64,000 bases of DNA from Liolophura sinensis (lineage: Eukaryota; Mollusca; Polyplacophora; Chitonida; Chitonidae). The notes under the pieces were generated by a model that saw only the letters and a program-made list of their open reading frames with translations, ran no database searches and was not told where the DNA came from. The DNA lies in the NCBI RefSeq assembly GCF_032854445.1, contig NC_088300.1, positions 43,868,984-43,932,983 of the forward strand, written 5' to 3'. The position numbers and the translations under genes are program-made. Below, one piece after another: positions 12,686 to 25,150 of the stretch; position 1 is the first letter of the stretch, and each line of letters opens with the position of its first letter.

Positions 12686-14176
12686 TGTACGCGGATTCAG
12701 TAGGTGTTTGCCTTTACAGTATTATAACATATGTTCACTAAGTGTGATAGCATCTGACTTTCTGTACGTTGATTCAATAGTTGTATAACCTATGATTGTT
12801 ACAAAATTCGTCATAAAAAGTGTTATAACCTAAGACTGCCTTTACACTGATTGAATACGTATTGTAATATACAACTGGCTGCACTCCGATTCAGTAGGTG
12901 TAATCACGTTAGACTGCCTTTACTCTGATTGAATACGTTTTTTTAAATCTACGATTGGCTGCGCTCCGATTCAGTAGGTGTTATAACCTCAATCTGCCTT
13001 TACACTGATTGAATAGATAATATAATCTACGACTAACTGAACTCCGGTTCAGTAGGTGTTGTAACCTCAGACTGCCTTTACACTGATTGAATACGTTTTT
13101 TTTTATCTGCGATTGGATGCGCTCCGATTCAGTAGGTGTTATAACCTCAATCTGCCTTTACACTGATTGAATAGATAATATAATCTACCACTAACTGAAC
13201 TCCGGTTCAGTAGGTGTTATAACCTCAATCTGCCTTTACACTGATTGAATAGATAATATAATCTACCACTAACTGAACTCCGATTCAGTAGGTGTTATAA
13301 CCTCAATCTGCCTTTACACTGATTGAATAGATAATATAATCTACGACTAACTGAACTCCGGTTCAGTAGGTGTTATAACCTCAATCTGCCTTTACACTGA
13401 TTGAATAGATAATATAATCTACCACTAACTGCACTCCGATTCAGTAGGTGTTACAACCTCAGACTTTCTACACCCTGATTCAGTAGTATTATAACCTACG
13501 ATTGTCTGTGCACGGATATCAGTCGGTGTCATAGCTTTTGGCTATGAGTAAGTGAGTGCTTGGGGTTTAACGTCGTACTTAACAATTTTTCAATCATATG
13601 ACGACGAAGGAATCCTTAGAGTGCATGTAACGTACCTTCTTGTTGCAGGAGGGATTTCCACCGCTCTTTTATCTAGTGCTGCTTCACTGAGATGCCTTAC
13701 CGAAGGCAAGTAAGCCGCCCCCGGAGCCATTATATTGATACGGGTCAACCAGTCGTTGCACTATCCCCTTCGTGCTGAACGCCAAGTGAGGTAGTTACAA
13801 CTTCCTCTTTCAAGGAGTATGTGTGAGTCGACCCAGGATTGACTGTTCCCAAAGTGGACGCTCTTCTGACTGTGTGTACGGTGATTCAATAGTATAACAG
13901 CCAGTGACTTTTCACTGATTCATTAAGCGTTATAACCTTATGACATTCAGTGTTACCTGTGATTGTCCCTTGATCCAATACACTAGATGTTTTGTACGCT
14001 GATTCAGTACACATTTATCACATTTGACTGTGCACAACTTCAAACCATATTATAACCTCCAATTGTCTTTTCACTGATTCAGTACTTATTATAATCTCCG
14101 ACTATGTGTATACTGCTTCAAAACTGTATATAGCCTCTGACTGCCTTTTCCCTGATCCAATACTAATTACTACCTT
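12686..14176. repeat. 39-bp satellite with a homogenised 78-bp dimer core
   Basis: The 'TTCAGTAGGTG' phrase falls at 12970, 13048, 13128, 13206, 13284, 13362 and 13440, giving spacings of 78, 80, 78, 78, 78 and 78 bp. Each 78 bp unit is two related 39 bp halves, one with 'GATTCAGTAGGTGTTATAAC' and one with 'GATTGAATAGATAATATAAT'. Flanking monomers (12686-12890, 13460-13540, 13866-14176) are diverged and keep the 39 bp step, for example GATTCAGTACTTATTATAAT. A SINE-B interrupts the right part of the array. The layout is that of a higher-order repeat array with decayed edges. Confidence 0.9.
13546..13865 (-). mobile_element. SINE-B copy B1, 5'-truncated, inside the satellite
   Basis: On the minus strand it carries the SINE-B body: 'GGATTTCCACCGCTCTTTTA' as seen on plus, the 'TTACCGAAGGCAAGTAAG' segment, and 'GGGTCAACCAGTCGTTGCA'. 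The tail reads GAGTGCTTGGGGTTTAACG on plus. The head stops inside 'GTGGACGCTCT' compared with copy B5, so the first part of the tRNA-like region is missing. Both flanks are 39 bp satellite monomers. Confidence 0.88.
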
Positions 14177-14997
14177 ATTTAAAACACAGTATCATGGTCT
14201 CTATGCACTGATGTACGTATCATTGCCTATTCTCTTATTTAGTGTGTGCCATAGCTTCCTATATTACTTCAGTCAGTTCTCTTCAAGTTCAGTTTTCTAG
14301 CTAAAAAATGAATAAGTACATTTGGGTGTAGCGACATTCAGTTACATGTACTGCTTATCAGCTTGTCTATTGGATTTTTCTATTTTTCATGTCTCCTGTC
14401 AGAAAAAAGTGTCATTCACATAACCTACAGAATAGGTCCAGTATAGCATCGGTGGTGTTATTCTCTTCAGCACTATACATCAGTTAATCAACCCGAATGG
14501 CCTCTGGGTAAACACAAGCAACTACTCAGTGACGCACGCCAAGCGATTCTATGAGGCAGCCGCTTATTCTCAACTGGCGTGCCAATAAACGAACTAAGCA
14601 CTCTTGAAAAATATTCATAAGTTAACTCTCTATTCAAAGTCTCCACGGGAGGACATATCACCAGTTTGAAAAAGATTTTGGACAGTCACATGGAACATAT
14701 AGCACAGTAGATTCTGGAGAAAATAACAATAAATGTAAACATAAATCATGAAGAGCATTTCCTTGTATAGATATATCTTAGGCTTAATCGTATTGCTTCT
14801 GTGATTTGGGAAACTCATTTGCTCTGAAAGAACAATAGACCGAAAGCCTGCCATGGAAACCGGTTCACACCATTGCCGAAAACATAATAGACGAACAGCA
14901 ATAAAATACACACTTAGGAGGCAAATGAGGATATTTCCAATATTTACGATGCCTTGATCACCAAGCCAACAAAGAATGTATTACTTATTTATCTGAA
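14177..14997. other. Unannotated unique sequence
   Basis: No feature is supported. The minus-strand 93-codon frame at 14630-14911 has no recognisable character. Confidence 0.45.
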
Positions 14998-15160
14998 GTT
15001 TTGACATACACGATTGCAGTCTGTTTTGTTTTGCGTGGAGGAAACTGGAGTGTTGGGGGCAAACCATCGACCACTGGCAAGCTACTGGCGAACTTCTTCA
15101 CATGTGACGTACACGGGTATTCACAACTATTTGTGGAAGACCCGTTAAACTGTTCAAACG
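14998..15160 (-). mobile_element. Decayed SINE-C fragment
   Basis: 'GCGTGGAGGAAACTGGAGTG', 'AACCATCGACCACTGGCAAG' and 'CTACTGGCGAACTTCTTCAC' match the body of the 11030-11215 element. Opposing 84- and 109-codon frames across it are accidental. Confidence 0.5.
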
Positions 15161-16020
15161 GCAGCAGGAGCTTGGTAAAGCAGGGCCATATGCAAACTAC
15201 AATGTCTAAAGCCAACGTTACAACCGAACCTTGTTTGTCTTCCAAGCGAATATGAACTGTATGTTGTCTGTTCTCAGTTAAACAAATAGAAAAGCACACC
15301 AAAAGATCCATCATAGATCAGAAATAGTATTTTGCAGTGGGCGATATATTTATTTTTTAAAAGAACTCCATTCTCAAAAATTAAATTCTGGGTGAGGGAA
15401 ACTATAGTGACCGTAGTTACTGGCGATTTCTTCACTTTATTTACTACAGATCATACTGGTACAAGGTAAGAGAGTTCAAACATGCAAGACAGCACCGTCG
15501 ACTATCTATTATTACCTAGACCCATAGACGTCCCTATCAGGGAAGGACATTCAACCCACGTCTCGCCTGATTTAGCCATGGAAACAGTGAGCATCACAAC
15601 ATCTGCCGTTACACTGTTATTATAAGGCTGGATACACTGACCTTGGATAATATACCTCATTTCACATTATTAAGACAATGTCATCGATGTGTACAATAAC
15701 TGGCATATTACACAGTTTCAATATAAACCATAGGAAAAAAAGATGAAAACGATAACATTTTATGTGTAATCTCCCACTCGAACTACTTCTATTGTATTCA
15801 TATGACACTGGGTGATTTCGTCTGTTTTCTAGCACAACAGGTGTAAACTGATGATCATTATCATTTATTGCAAAGATCGTACCATCATTCCATGATTTAC
15901 GACAATTACCAACGAATTTTCAGTCGAAGATTGCGTTAGCTAATCGTAAGTGTAGGAGTAACTGAGATTTGGCAATCTTGTCTCAAAGTATTTTTCACAT
16001 CCTGTTCTAAGTGACATTGG
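15161..16020. other. Mostly unique sequence
   Basis: A patch near 15350-15440 ('ACTCCATTCTCAAAAATTAA', 'GGGTGAGGGAAACTATAG') may be a very old SINE-C relic. Nothing else is seen. Confidence 0.35.
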
Positions 16021-16107
16021 TGGGGATGCCTGCCAGCAATGTGCGAATAGTCATGGGTTTCCCGCAGGCTTTGCCCGGTTTCCTCCTAGCATAATGCTAG
16101 CCAATCA
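16021..16107 (+). mobile_element. SINE-A copy A3, internal fragment
   Basis: 'GCCTGCCAGCAATGTGCGAA', 'TCATGGGTTTCCCGCAGGCT' and 'TTGCCCGGTTTCCTCC' followed by 'CATAATGCTAGCC' line up in order with the middle of SINE-A. Head and tail are absent. Confidence 0.75.
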
Positions 16108-19100
16108 ATAATCACAAGGCCAATTCCCAAAACGAAATATTACATAAACCACCAACAACTAGGTAAAAACAGAAAGTATAAAAACTGCTCTTGTCTTCCA
16201 CCAGTGTGCTCATATACATATGTGAGTATGTCACATGTAGAAAAGTGTACCAGTTCCTATTGTGACAGATAAGTAGTTTATTCCGGGAATTCCGATTAAT
16301 ATAAGCGGGTTAAAACCTTAATAAAATATCATCAGGGAAACAACTTAAAGCCTACCTAATAATACAACAGTTTGTTATATCTAAAACAAAAACCACTTAA
16401 CACTACGCACAAGTAATTAAGATCGAATACTTTCAGTGTTCCTTCTGATGCTGTTCACTTGGGGGAATAATGGGGAACGCGTAAAACTCCTTGCTGCCTG
16501 TATCAAGACCGTCCAAAGCTGTGAACTCATTTGTTCTGTCCTTTATTACGTCACAATTATCGGTGTACGTATTCTCGTAAAACATGCATGAAGTACACTG
16601 GCATTGCAACGTCACAGAAGAAAACAATGCGTTTTACTGTCATTTGGACCATCTGTGTAGCTCGTCATCGAGTCTTCCATTAGCATGAAATAAAAAATTA
16701 GCTAGAGGGATTATAGAATTACACCCCAGCCCTCTGCTGTCCTGAGCACTGTAGCCGTATAGTGGTGATCTACCCGTCTGGAGTTCTTATCTCAGAACCT
16801 CACACACAATGGTTTTTTAGGGAACTGAAGCACCGGATTCTATGCTCTGTTCTGACGCACAATTGATGTTTATTGGGTCTATGAAGGTAAAAGCAGATGG
16901 AAATTGCCATTGGAATGGCTTTTCGTGTCCACAAAAACTGGCATTAATTTGTAACAATACACTGATGTATGGTTTGTTCTTGGGTCAAATCTTCTTAATA
17001 TGAGTGGCCAAAGTACCATGTCCTTAACGGATGCCTTCAACACTATATTAAACAAACGTAAAATATCAGACATGAACAATATTAAAGAAAAACATATACT
17101 ACTTAGTGCCTCCAGCGAGATTGCGACTTGGTTCCCTCTTAAGCATACACTGAATACAGAGCAGTGTAATTGTGTGTTGACTTTGGTTCAGCAAGTTTTT
17201 GTTCTTGAATATTATCAGTAGCTAAAATGAAACTCTGCATGTTTACAATCAAGTTTAAAGGCATTTTAACAGTGTTGCTATATGAAAGGTGAATGACACA
17301 AGCATAATAAGCCAGGAGCCAAACTATGCAACACTTCATCATATACGCAGTTGTATGTAGATCTAGTGCATGAAAACAGCAAAGGTAAAGGATTTTTTTT
17401 GGATAGTGGTTTAACACTACACGAAAGTCTTCGTCACATAAGATTGCAGTGAGTTTTGGGGGTGGAGAATATGACCAGAATCCAACATCACCGATGTACT
17501 GGGGAACTCAAGAGTGACGTGTCGTATAGGTGGAAGACAAGTGATCTTTAGCGAACTTTAGCGGACTTCATCCAACACCGAGGAAAGGCAAAAAACTTAA
17601 CTCTTCCACATCCCGCTCACCATGAGAAAATTGGCATGATGTTCAGGTATTGACGAAATTGGTCTGGAATTGGCAAATGGATGGATGGAAATCTGTTAAA
17701 CATACCTTTAGCCAAAGTAAGTATATTATTGCTCTCCGTGGTTGCTGAATGACGGCATTCCCAAAGATTATGCACATGCATGTGGTATGCGGAAGGTTTT
17801 GAATGGGAAAATTGCGCTCGTTAAATCGTTCACTGTCCAAGAGTTTGATTACATTTCAGAAATGTCAGACATGACGGTGGCGTGGAAAATGTACAGCCAT
17901 TCCAGTTTTACCTGTGTTATACAAATTATTTGTCTGACGACTTGAAATGGCATCACAAAATGGCAGAGTTCCATCTTAGATAAATCTAATTATGTATGTA
18001 CTTTTGTCTGAACGTCTTTTTACTCTCAAATATAAGAAATCTGGAAGATATAAGAATACCACAAATCCATCTTATGGTAATGACCCGTGTTACAAAAAAA
18101 GGTTCTGGGCCTGTAGTACTACATTGGGCCCATGCAAAATCACACGTCTAGTTTACTAGGTAATCCTGAGTAAATCGTTTCCACCTGAAAAACCAAACGA
18201 AAGTTAACACTTAACTTTCCTTGCCTCACAAGAGAAAACCAGAATAGCATAGAGGGTCTTTACCAGTTGGTAACAGCCGATAACGGCTCTGCAATTGACA
18301 GTAAGTGAAAGCCTGTGTAAAACAACATACAGTTTAAACACCGTAATGTCTTATACAAACAAATCAATGTACACAGTGGTCACGGGCAACATATGGGTGA
18401 TAGAAAAACGCCTGTCTCCCCGTAAACACTTTACCTCTTCAATATATCAACTTTCAAAACAAAAGCAAAACACGCACGCTTTTCCCGAACGAATAACCCA
18501 TTAACAGCTAGATTTAAACAGTCGGTTTTGACGAGTGTTTACATGGAAAAGAACTCCCTGTCCCATATCCGTGAAATTGATACGTTGTATTAACGGCCTA
18601 TTTCTGTAATAAAACTCTCTTGTAAGTGTACTAATTAAATATTGTACTATACAGGAGTGTAATACTGTCTATATATAACAGCGAACTGATAAGCTGTATT
18701 ATAACGTTTGATATCGGTGAATACTAACCCGCAGCAGCTGTGACCTTTCATATGTCAGCCTCACGTGCAGTTTAGACAGGAGTTATCAGCAACATTTCTG
18801 CGATGGATTGCATAGATACCTTTATGACCAGATTGTTAACATTCATTCTGCAGCTCATTGAATACATAACCTAATAATACTGCTATCAAACTAGCAAATA
18901 AAGAAACTAAAATTGGCTTTTGAGACATTTTTAACTCATGACGAATCTTGACACATTCGCCTGCGGTCACTTACAGCTCACTTCATTACACCATAATCGT
19001 CTACTAACAAACCAGAGTACACTGGTGTACGAGTACATGTGCATAGGAACAAAATACTTCATATTTTAACACAGCATTGAGCTAGCCGTCATACCTCCGT

Positions 19101-19269
19101 TTCTCGCGGCTTTTTACGCATTCAAAAAGCCAGAATTGCCTAAACAAGCCGTGCACTATGGCCATATAGTACCTTCTGTCAGAGATGCACATTTCATCAC
19201 ACAGGTGTTCGACCGATGTGCATGCATACGCGACAAAAATCAAATAATGTTTGACCCGAACTATCGCCT
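16108..19269. other. Unannotated unique sequence
   Basis: Chance frames are at most 92 codons and no known domain is seen. At 17390-17545 a 'GTTTTGGGGGTGGAGAATAT' patch faintly resembles a SINE-C body. No tRNA or tandem repeat was found. Confidence 0.4.
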
Positions 19270-19322
19270 CTTTTCTCGTCGTCATATGACTGAAAAAGTA
19301 CGAGGTTAAACCCCACTCACTC
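19270..19322 (+). mobile_element. SINE-B copy B2, 3' tail fragment
   Basis: 'CGTCGTCATATGACTGAAAA' followed by 'GTACGAGGTTAAACCCCAC' and TCACTC reproduces the 3' end of SINE-B (compare 43671-43735). Only the last 50 or so bases remain. Confidence 0.75.
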
Positions 19323-20325
19323 GACTCTTTTCCAGATCGTTAAGCATTATCTAAGCTATACAGATCAATAAGACACAACACGTTATACAATTAATGGCGA
19401 CCTTGTTGTTGTTAATTTTACCGGTACGTTTCCTGTGTTAACGCGAATGCTGGACATTTTTCGGTGTGAACAGTGGATGGAATGAATGGAACATTGCCAT
19501 ATAAGTAGCGCTGTGGTGAGACATAGCAACGAATTTTCACCGCCGGACCTGAGAGTTTTCTGTCAAAAAGACTAGATGTGTTATCGCGCCCACTCAAACT
19601 AGGCCTGACAAATCCTGTTTCATCCAGAACAGGGCCATGTTACCCATACATAACGGTTTATTTCCGTGGTAAAGTACCCTGACTTCTATTTATGTAATAT
19701 ATTAATACAAAAAAAAAAAAAAAAACACTGACCAATTGTGCCGTAATATCTCATTACCACAAATTTGCGAGTGAATTCAGTCCGAAAATGCCTTTTCATC
19801 ATTTTTATCATTTACTCCACTCACTAAAAAGTCGTTATCTCTTTTGCTGTTTGGCAAGCTGAACGCCAATTTTCTTCCTGGCTCTTAATGGACGACTTTG
19901 TCACATCGTTACAGACGAGTTAGCCTTTTCGTTCTGTTTATCTGAATAGTATATATAAGTATACACTGCATGAACCTGTAAATAGATGACTATCACATTT
20001 GACAAAGACTGACACGGAATGTCGACTGAAGGTCTGTACAACAGTAAAATAGAGCAGGCGATTGTCCAACTTCAGTGCTGTGCTCTCTCACAGCGACGTT
20101 CATTAGAGACGATTGCTTTCTGACGTTGTCCTCGCTCAAGTAGCAGGGCGTTGTAAATGATGGATATGACATAGTCACGATTGCGTCAATGCCACGAGAA
20201 AGTCTGTCAGCGAGTGGTTCTCTAAAACCACACGGTTGAGGGCAAAATCGATCGGAAAAAATTTCCCATATATCAAAGAGGAGTATATTGTGCTGTAATA
20301 TTCTAAATGAACTGCCAATTTCTCA
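19323..20325. other. Unannotated stretch with A17 run
   Basis: Unique sequence. A run of 17 A at 19709-19725 is the only low-complexity item, and no element with a visible head precedes it. Confidence 0.45.
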
Positions 20326-20384
20326 GTCAGCATTAAGGTGGGAGAAAACAGGCAGCGCCCGGGGGAAACCCACGGCCATCTACG
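20326..20384 (-). mobile_element. SINE-A copy A4, internal fragment
   Basis: 'CAGCATTAAGGTGGGAGAAA' followed by 'CAGGCAGCGCCCGGGGGAAA' and 'CCCACGGCCATC' matches the middle of SINE-A in reverse orientation. No target duplication is visible. Confidence 0.75.
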
Positions 20385-21400
20385 AAATAGAAAAATATTG
20401 TTTGAACAACGTAACGAGTATCTTAGAATCGTTTAGATATATACTGGATATTGGATGAACATAGTTTCTGCACACTTAGTCCTATATAGGAAATGGCTGC
20501 TTTTTCTTAGGCATTACAAAAGGTGACAATGATTTGAATGGTTTAGTTTGAATACTGACAGAATCCAACTGTATAGGCATGTTTCTGTTTTCACAATTTT
20601 TTTTTAGATTTGGAGTATAAACGGTACTTTAAAGCCTGTAAAGGTCAGGGCCTCGCTTTATGAAGCAGGGGTAACACGCGACCGTGTCAACACATAATTA
20701 AGGCATACTTCATCATGTTAAATGCATTGGATGTTGCATTTTATAACAGCTGTGTAAAGTGGGCCTCTGGCGATGGGAACGATCTTGGTGGTTTATATGG
20801 CTATACTATCGATATGCTATCGATATACTACTGGGTAATCAGTCTCAACATTTAAGCATGAAACTATACCAAAAGCAGGTACTCTATCATCCTGACATAA
20901 GAAAAAACAAGGCATTATTGGGATATAATGGTCTGCATCTAAATGTGGCTTGACTTAAGCCAAAATTCTCCAGCATGACCGGTCAAAATATTATAAAAGT
21001 ACTTTGTAATCTCATGATGAATTAAGCATACAGAAGTACCTCATGTGGACGAACTTACCGCTTCTTCTCACTCAGAACCTTTTGAACACATGTATATGCG
21101 CCTTATACTAAAAATGAAACCCTAATGTAAACGCAAAACACATTCCAACTAAAACTTCAAGTTGAACCTAACTATTTGACAGTTCATCGGATAATTGCGC
21201 TTAAACATTACAGCAGAGCCTGTGTATGCAGTTAGTTATGATCTGGGTCACAATATTATATTGCTACTTTAGACATCCCTGTAATTAAAGTTAGCCTGAA
21301 AACCAAAATTCAACCAATTTAACCTCCGGAAATTAGAGGCACCTGATAAAAGCGAATCTGAAGCACTATAACATTGGGTTGCGGATAAGAAAGCTTACAT
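20385..21400. other. Unannotated unique sequence
   Basis: No gene is seen. Two TATCGATA octamers lie at 20807-20814 and 20818-20825. Confidence 0.4.
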
Positions 21401-21680
21401 ACCGGTGCCCAGCATTCTGTCCGTTGTTGGGGGCGCTGGCAGCTTGAACAATCTCCGTCTAGGTTGAAATGACCTCACACAAGTAAATGTCCGCCGGTGT
21501 TACGGTAATCCTCTAATTAGCTGTTGACAGGGATATAAGAGAGGAGCTCTCTCCGAGCAACAACCACGACTTAGGCTTGCGCGTCTTTCCGGAGAATCAC
21601 CGATCAATGAGAAGCCTGTGTTCAGAATCAGGGTAACAGGCAGCGGTACTGAGTATAGACTTCAGCCCATGAATATCACT
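21400..21680 (+). promoter_or_regulatory. Candidate core promoter or regulatory island
   Basis: A GC-balanced patch contains a TATA-like 'GATATAAGAGAGGAG' at 21532 and, about 30 bases on, a pyrimidine-rich 'CTCTCTCCGAGCAACAAC' that could hold an initiator. No convincing open frame follows, so any transcript would need a non-coding or short first exon. The evidence is motif spacing alone. Confidence 0.25.
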
Positions 21681-22599
21681 GCTTAACTTTATAACGGTAT
21701 ACCGTGCAGCTTTATCCTTGCAAATTCGGCCCAAGTTATTCTGACAAATATAGGATGTAAGCGCAAATTGATTATGATCATACGGGATTTAAAGTCAAGT
21801 TATAAACAATTCAGATAGTGGAAGACGAACTTACTATCTACTTTAAAGAAGATATATCATGATGCAAATGCCAGAAAGACAGACAAAACCCATGTCTTCC
21901 TGATTAAAACATTGGACATTGATAGTGAACACTTAGTTCTTGAACGATCTGCACAAAAACTTAATTTAATTGAATTTTTTTTTGTTATCGCTGTGAAGAT
22001 AAAAATATGGTCAAAGATGTCTTACGGATATGTGCAGTAATTTGTCATAATAACAGATAATCAGAATTTTTAAAAACGACGCTATATTATTCATCAGAAG
22101 CTGCGCTGGGTTAATACTCTTGCGTGTTTGACAAATACATTGAAAAGCCGAAGTGGAATTTTCTTGGAAAACTTTATTTGTTTCTACGGAAACCACTCTT
22201 AATCCAACTCTTAACGGTTGTCTTCAGTACTCAATCGGTTTAAAAAAAGAAACTCTTACAAAATTGTCTCTACAAATGATCTAAATGCATAATCTGTATT
22301 GAGTGATTAGGTGCCTTTAATTACAACATGCAAGGTTGTCTTTTCTACGAAAGGCCCATGCAGACGATGCAAATGACAAAAAACCCAGGCTGAATTGACC
22401 AATACGCTTAAATGCACTGCTTCGACTGCATATCCAGAATCTTCCATTTACTTCAAAGATTCTTTGGCTAAGCTAGATCTTCTTGCTGAAACATAACCCA
22501 TTCTGCCAAGCAATAACCTACACAGAATGCTTGAGGACATACCGTGGTGCCCCAGATTTTTTTTACCTGTCGACTAATCTGAAATCAATCTAATCCGTA

Positions 22600-23060
22600 A
22601 AACAAGAATACTTCAAAGTTCGAAGCATCTGTGTAAACCGCAAAAAGAAAAATGTTTAAACGCTTGAAAGATGCCTGCACCATTCACATGCGCTGTTCTT
22701 GAAATGTGATGTTCACCAACGAAAATCCAACCAGATTATTATGTTAAAAAGTATAATGACCTCCTTCATTCAATGCTGCGAGCAGCAGTTTTTTTTTTAC
22801 CATAAACCCAGGACTTTAGACTGGCACACTAAGCTGAACAACAGGTGTTACGAGGCCAAAAACTAAAACCCGATTTAACCTGGGGCAAAATTTGGCGAAT
22901 TCACTTGTAACGCCAGTTTCTTTCTAGGGTACGGTTTGTTTCATCATAAATATATAGATAGTTTAACAGGGTACGGTACGTTTCATCACAGGTATGTCGA
23001 TAGTTTAACTGATCTTCTATCACCATTAATTGGTTTGCAGGAATAACACTGAGGTTCAAA
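22600..23060 (+). repeat. Segmental-duplication block P (unit 1)
   Basis: This block is related to 29350-29900 (Q) and 35050-35600 (R). Shared phrases occur in the same order: a 'GCTTGAAAGATGCC' type start, 'GATTATTATGTTAAAA', a T-run then 'ACCATAAACCCAGG', 'CTGGGGCAAAATTTGGCGAA' and 'GGGTACGGTTTGTTTC'. All three are on the + strand. No protein can be recognised. Confidence 0.7.
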
Positions 23061-24833
23061 AAAAAATCTGAATAATCCGCTAACAAAATGTCTCCATAAT
23101 ATGATGTGAAGCAGGGACATATATATATACAGACGTTTAAGTCAACATACCCAAGTTTTCATCGATTTCTTGAACTATCAAACAGTTATAGAAACATACA
23201 AAGGTGGACAAAAATGTAGTGTTAAAATCAGAGAATTCTAACGCTGAACCAGGGTTCGGAAGTGAGACAAGGGTGTAGAAATTTGTCCTCTTCAGCTCTA
23301 TGAAACATCTATGGAATTAACTATCATGTCTAAAAGGCCGTCTTCATTGATGATATGATGAAATACATTCAACACGAAAGAATAGCGAGTGGCCAAACAT
23401 TTTAAATTTTCTCAACACTTCTTCACAGCGAAAGCTGAGAAAGACTGACTTAGGAAATGACGAAGGTCAGTATAATCCATTATCGGTTAGTGAATGCTAT
23501 AACCAATGTGACATTATTTGCATAACACATTTACCCCTGCAGTCTGGATTGTATGGATTTAAAAGTTCATGTTAAAAAGCGGGCGAACACAATGATGCTT
23601 AGTTTTTCATATTAAATCGTATTTTGTGTTCCTGCTGCATGCGGATGCCAGACTATTGTCACGAAATACATGAACTGATAATACAAAATACAAATACGTG
23701 AAAGCGTTCCTATTTCTTCTAGGATTTATGAACTTCTGATTGCCATTATTGTGTATTGGAGCATAGTGCTCTAGATTACACTCACCGTAAGTAAATCATG
23801 ATGAAATCGTGTGTCTGTTTCAAACTGTGTATGTGTCAATTACACAAGCCGAACTGATGCCAAAGGTGAATTATTTTCTAAATTTATCTGGGAATTAATA
23901 GAATTTTTATGCCAATGTTTCTAGTTATCGTGAAAAAGCACCCGCGATATCTTTGATATCAAATTATGGATGGAGATTACATTTAGTTTATCACAAACAC
24001 TCAACCAACAATAGACGATCTTGCTTTTCGTCAAAAGACGTTTTTGACATGAAATAAAATTGTATCAGTTATACTTGTAACCTTATGATTTCTATCTCTT
24101 GGGCTAACAGAAATTTCCCTTCTGTTTAAAATTTCAGGTGCATTAAAAACTCAACGTTCAAGTGGAAAGGCACAAAGATGAAAGTACATTTAACGTTTCA
24201 TTTTTGCTGATTCGCAAAAGTGTCCGTTTTTGGGACGGCCCTTTCAAGTTTTTCTCTCCAGCACTCCTTTTGACATTCCATCCATAAAAATTAACTGAAC
24301 AGAATCGTAGTAGTTACTGTCGCCAGCTTAATGCATATTTTCGTTTTTCCAACATCAGTTTTAATGATGCAATTTTAAGAAATTGTTTTTCAAATTAACC
24401 ACATGCGGGTTCTTTTTCCTTTTCGTATACTTTCAATCTAAATTGAATAACAATGAAATAAGTATAAGAGTGTTAAATGTGGGACAAAAGAACTGACGTT
24501 TACTATATGTCGCGTGGGAAACGGCCAAACATCAGCAGCAGATTAGGCAAATCTTCTGAAGGCAGAGCGGTCAGGTCATTCTCTGTCTGACTTACATCAA
24601 GCCGGTTCGACGAAAAAGCTCCTGAATGAAGATTTCATCAGTTCAAGAAATGATGTAGATCCGATCTGGTTCAATGTGACAAGAACTCAATCAAATTTGG
24701 AATTAGGTCTATTTATAAACTTTATCAGATTGTAGTGTAACCAAGGAATTACCCTTCATGCTCAAAAAATGTTCAGTCAAATCCGTTCCCTCAGTGAAGA
24801 AGAAATGCATTTTCGTCGATGCAACGAATTAGT
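23061..24833. other. Unannotated unique sequence
   Basis: No feature can be supported between blocks P and D1. Confidence 0.4.
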
Positions 24834-24886
24834 CCGTTAACGGTAAAGAATTAATCCGGAACAAGAACGGATTAGATTAATCCGTT
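24834..24886. promoter_or_regulatory. Cluster of palindromic TAATCCG sites
   Basis: CCGTTAACGG (24834-24843) is a perfect 10 bp palindrome, followed by TAATCCG at 24852. AACGGATTA (24866-24874) and TAATCCGTT (24878-24886) then form an exact inverted repeat with a 3 bp spacer. TAATCC is the core bound by K50 homeodomain proteins (Otx, Pitx, Bicoid types). A binding-site cluster is inferred; function is not shown. Confidence 0.4.
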
Positions 24887-24939
24887 TTGATCTACAAAAA
24901 TGGAATGCGTCATCACCCAGGGACTGATTTATCATAAGG

Positions 24940-25150
24940 CTTGTTGAGGTCATCTCGAACAATATCAAACACTGAGCGACGGTGGCTATATGAATTTATT
25001 ATGGAGTCAAATACCAAGCAACAACACGTCATAAGTGTCTTAATGTCAAATCCAAAATTATTTGCTAGACTGACTTGAAACAAACTGACGGTACGCACTG
25101 CATTACTCACGTATATGTATAAGACATCACTGGATATCCCTAACCAGGTA
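24940..25150 (+). repeat. Segmental-duplication block D1
   Basis: 'ATGGAGTCAAATACCAAGCA' and the following bases match 'ATGGAGCCAAATGCCACGCA' at about 35790 (block D3, 35750-35950). The similarity continues through 'TTTGCTAG/TGGACTG'. The block sits between P and C1, as D3 sits between R and C3. Minus-strand frames across it are not recognisable proteins. Confidence 0.6.

Noticed and set aside
12890-13460. Regularly spaced repeats reminiscent of a CRISPR array
   Set aside because: There are no unique spacers; the whole 78 bp unit is repeated. It is a eukaryotic satellite.
14985-15314. Overlapping 109-codon minus and 84-codon plus frames
   Set aside because: They cover a SINE-C fragment and have no protein features.
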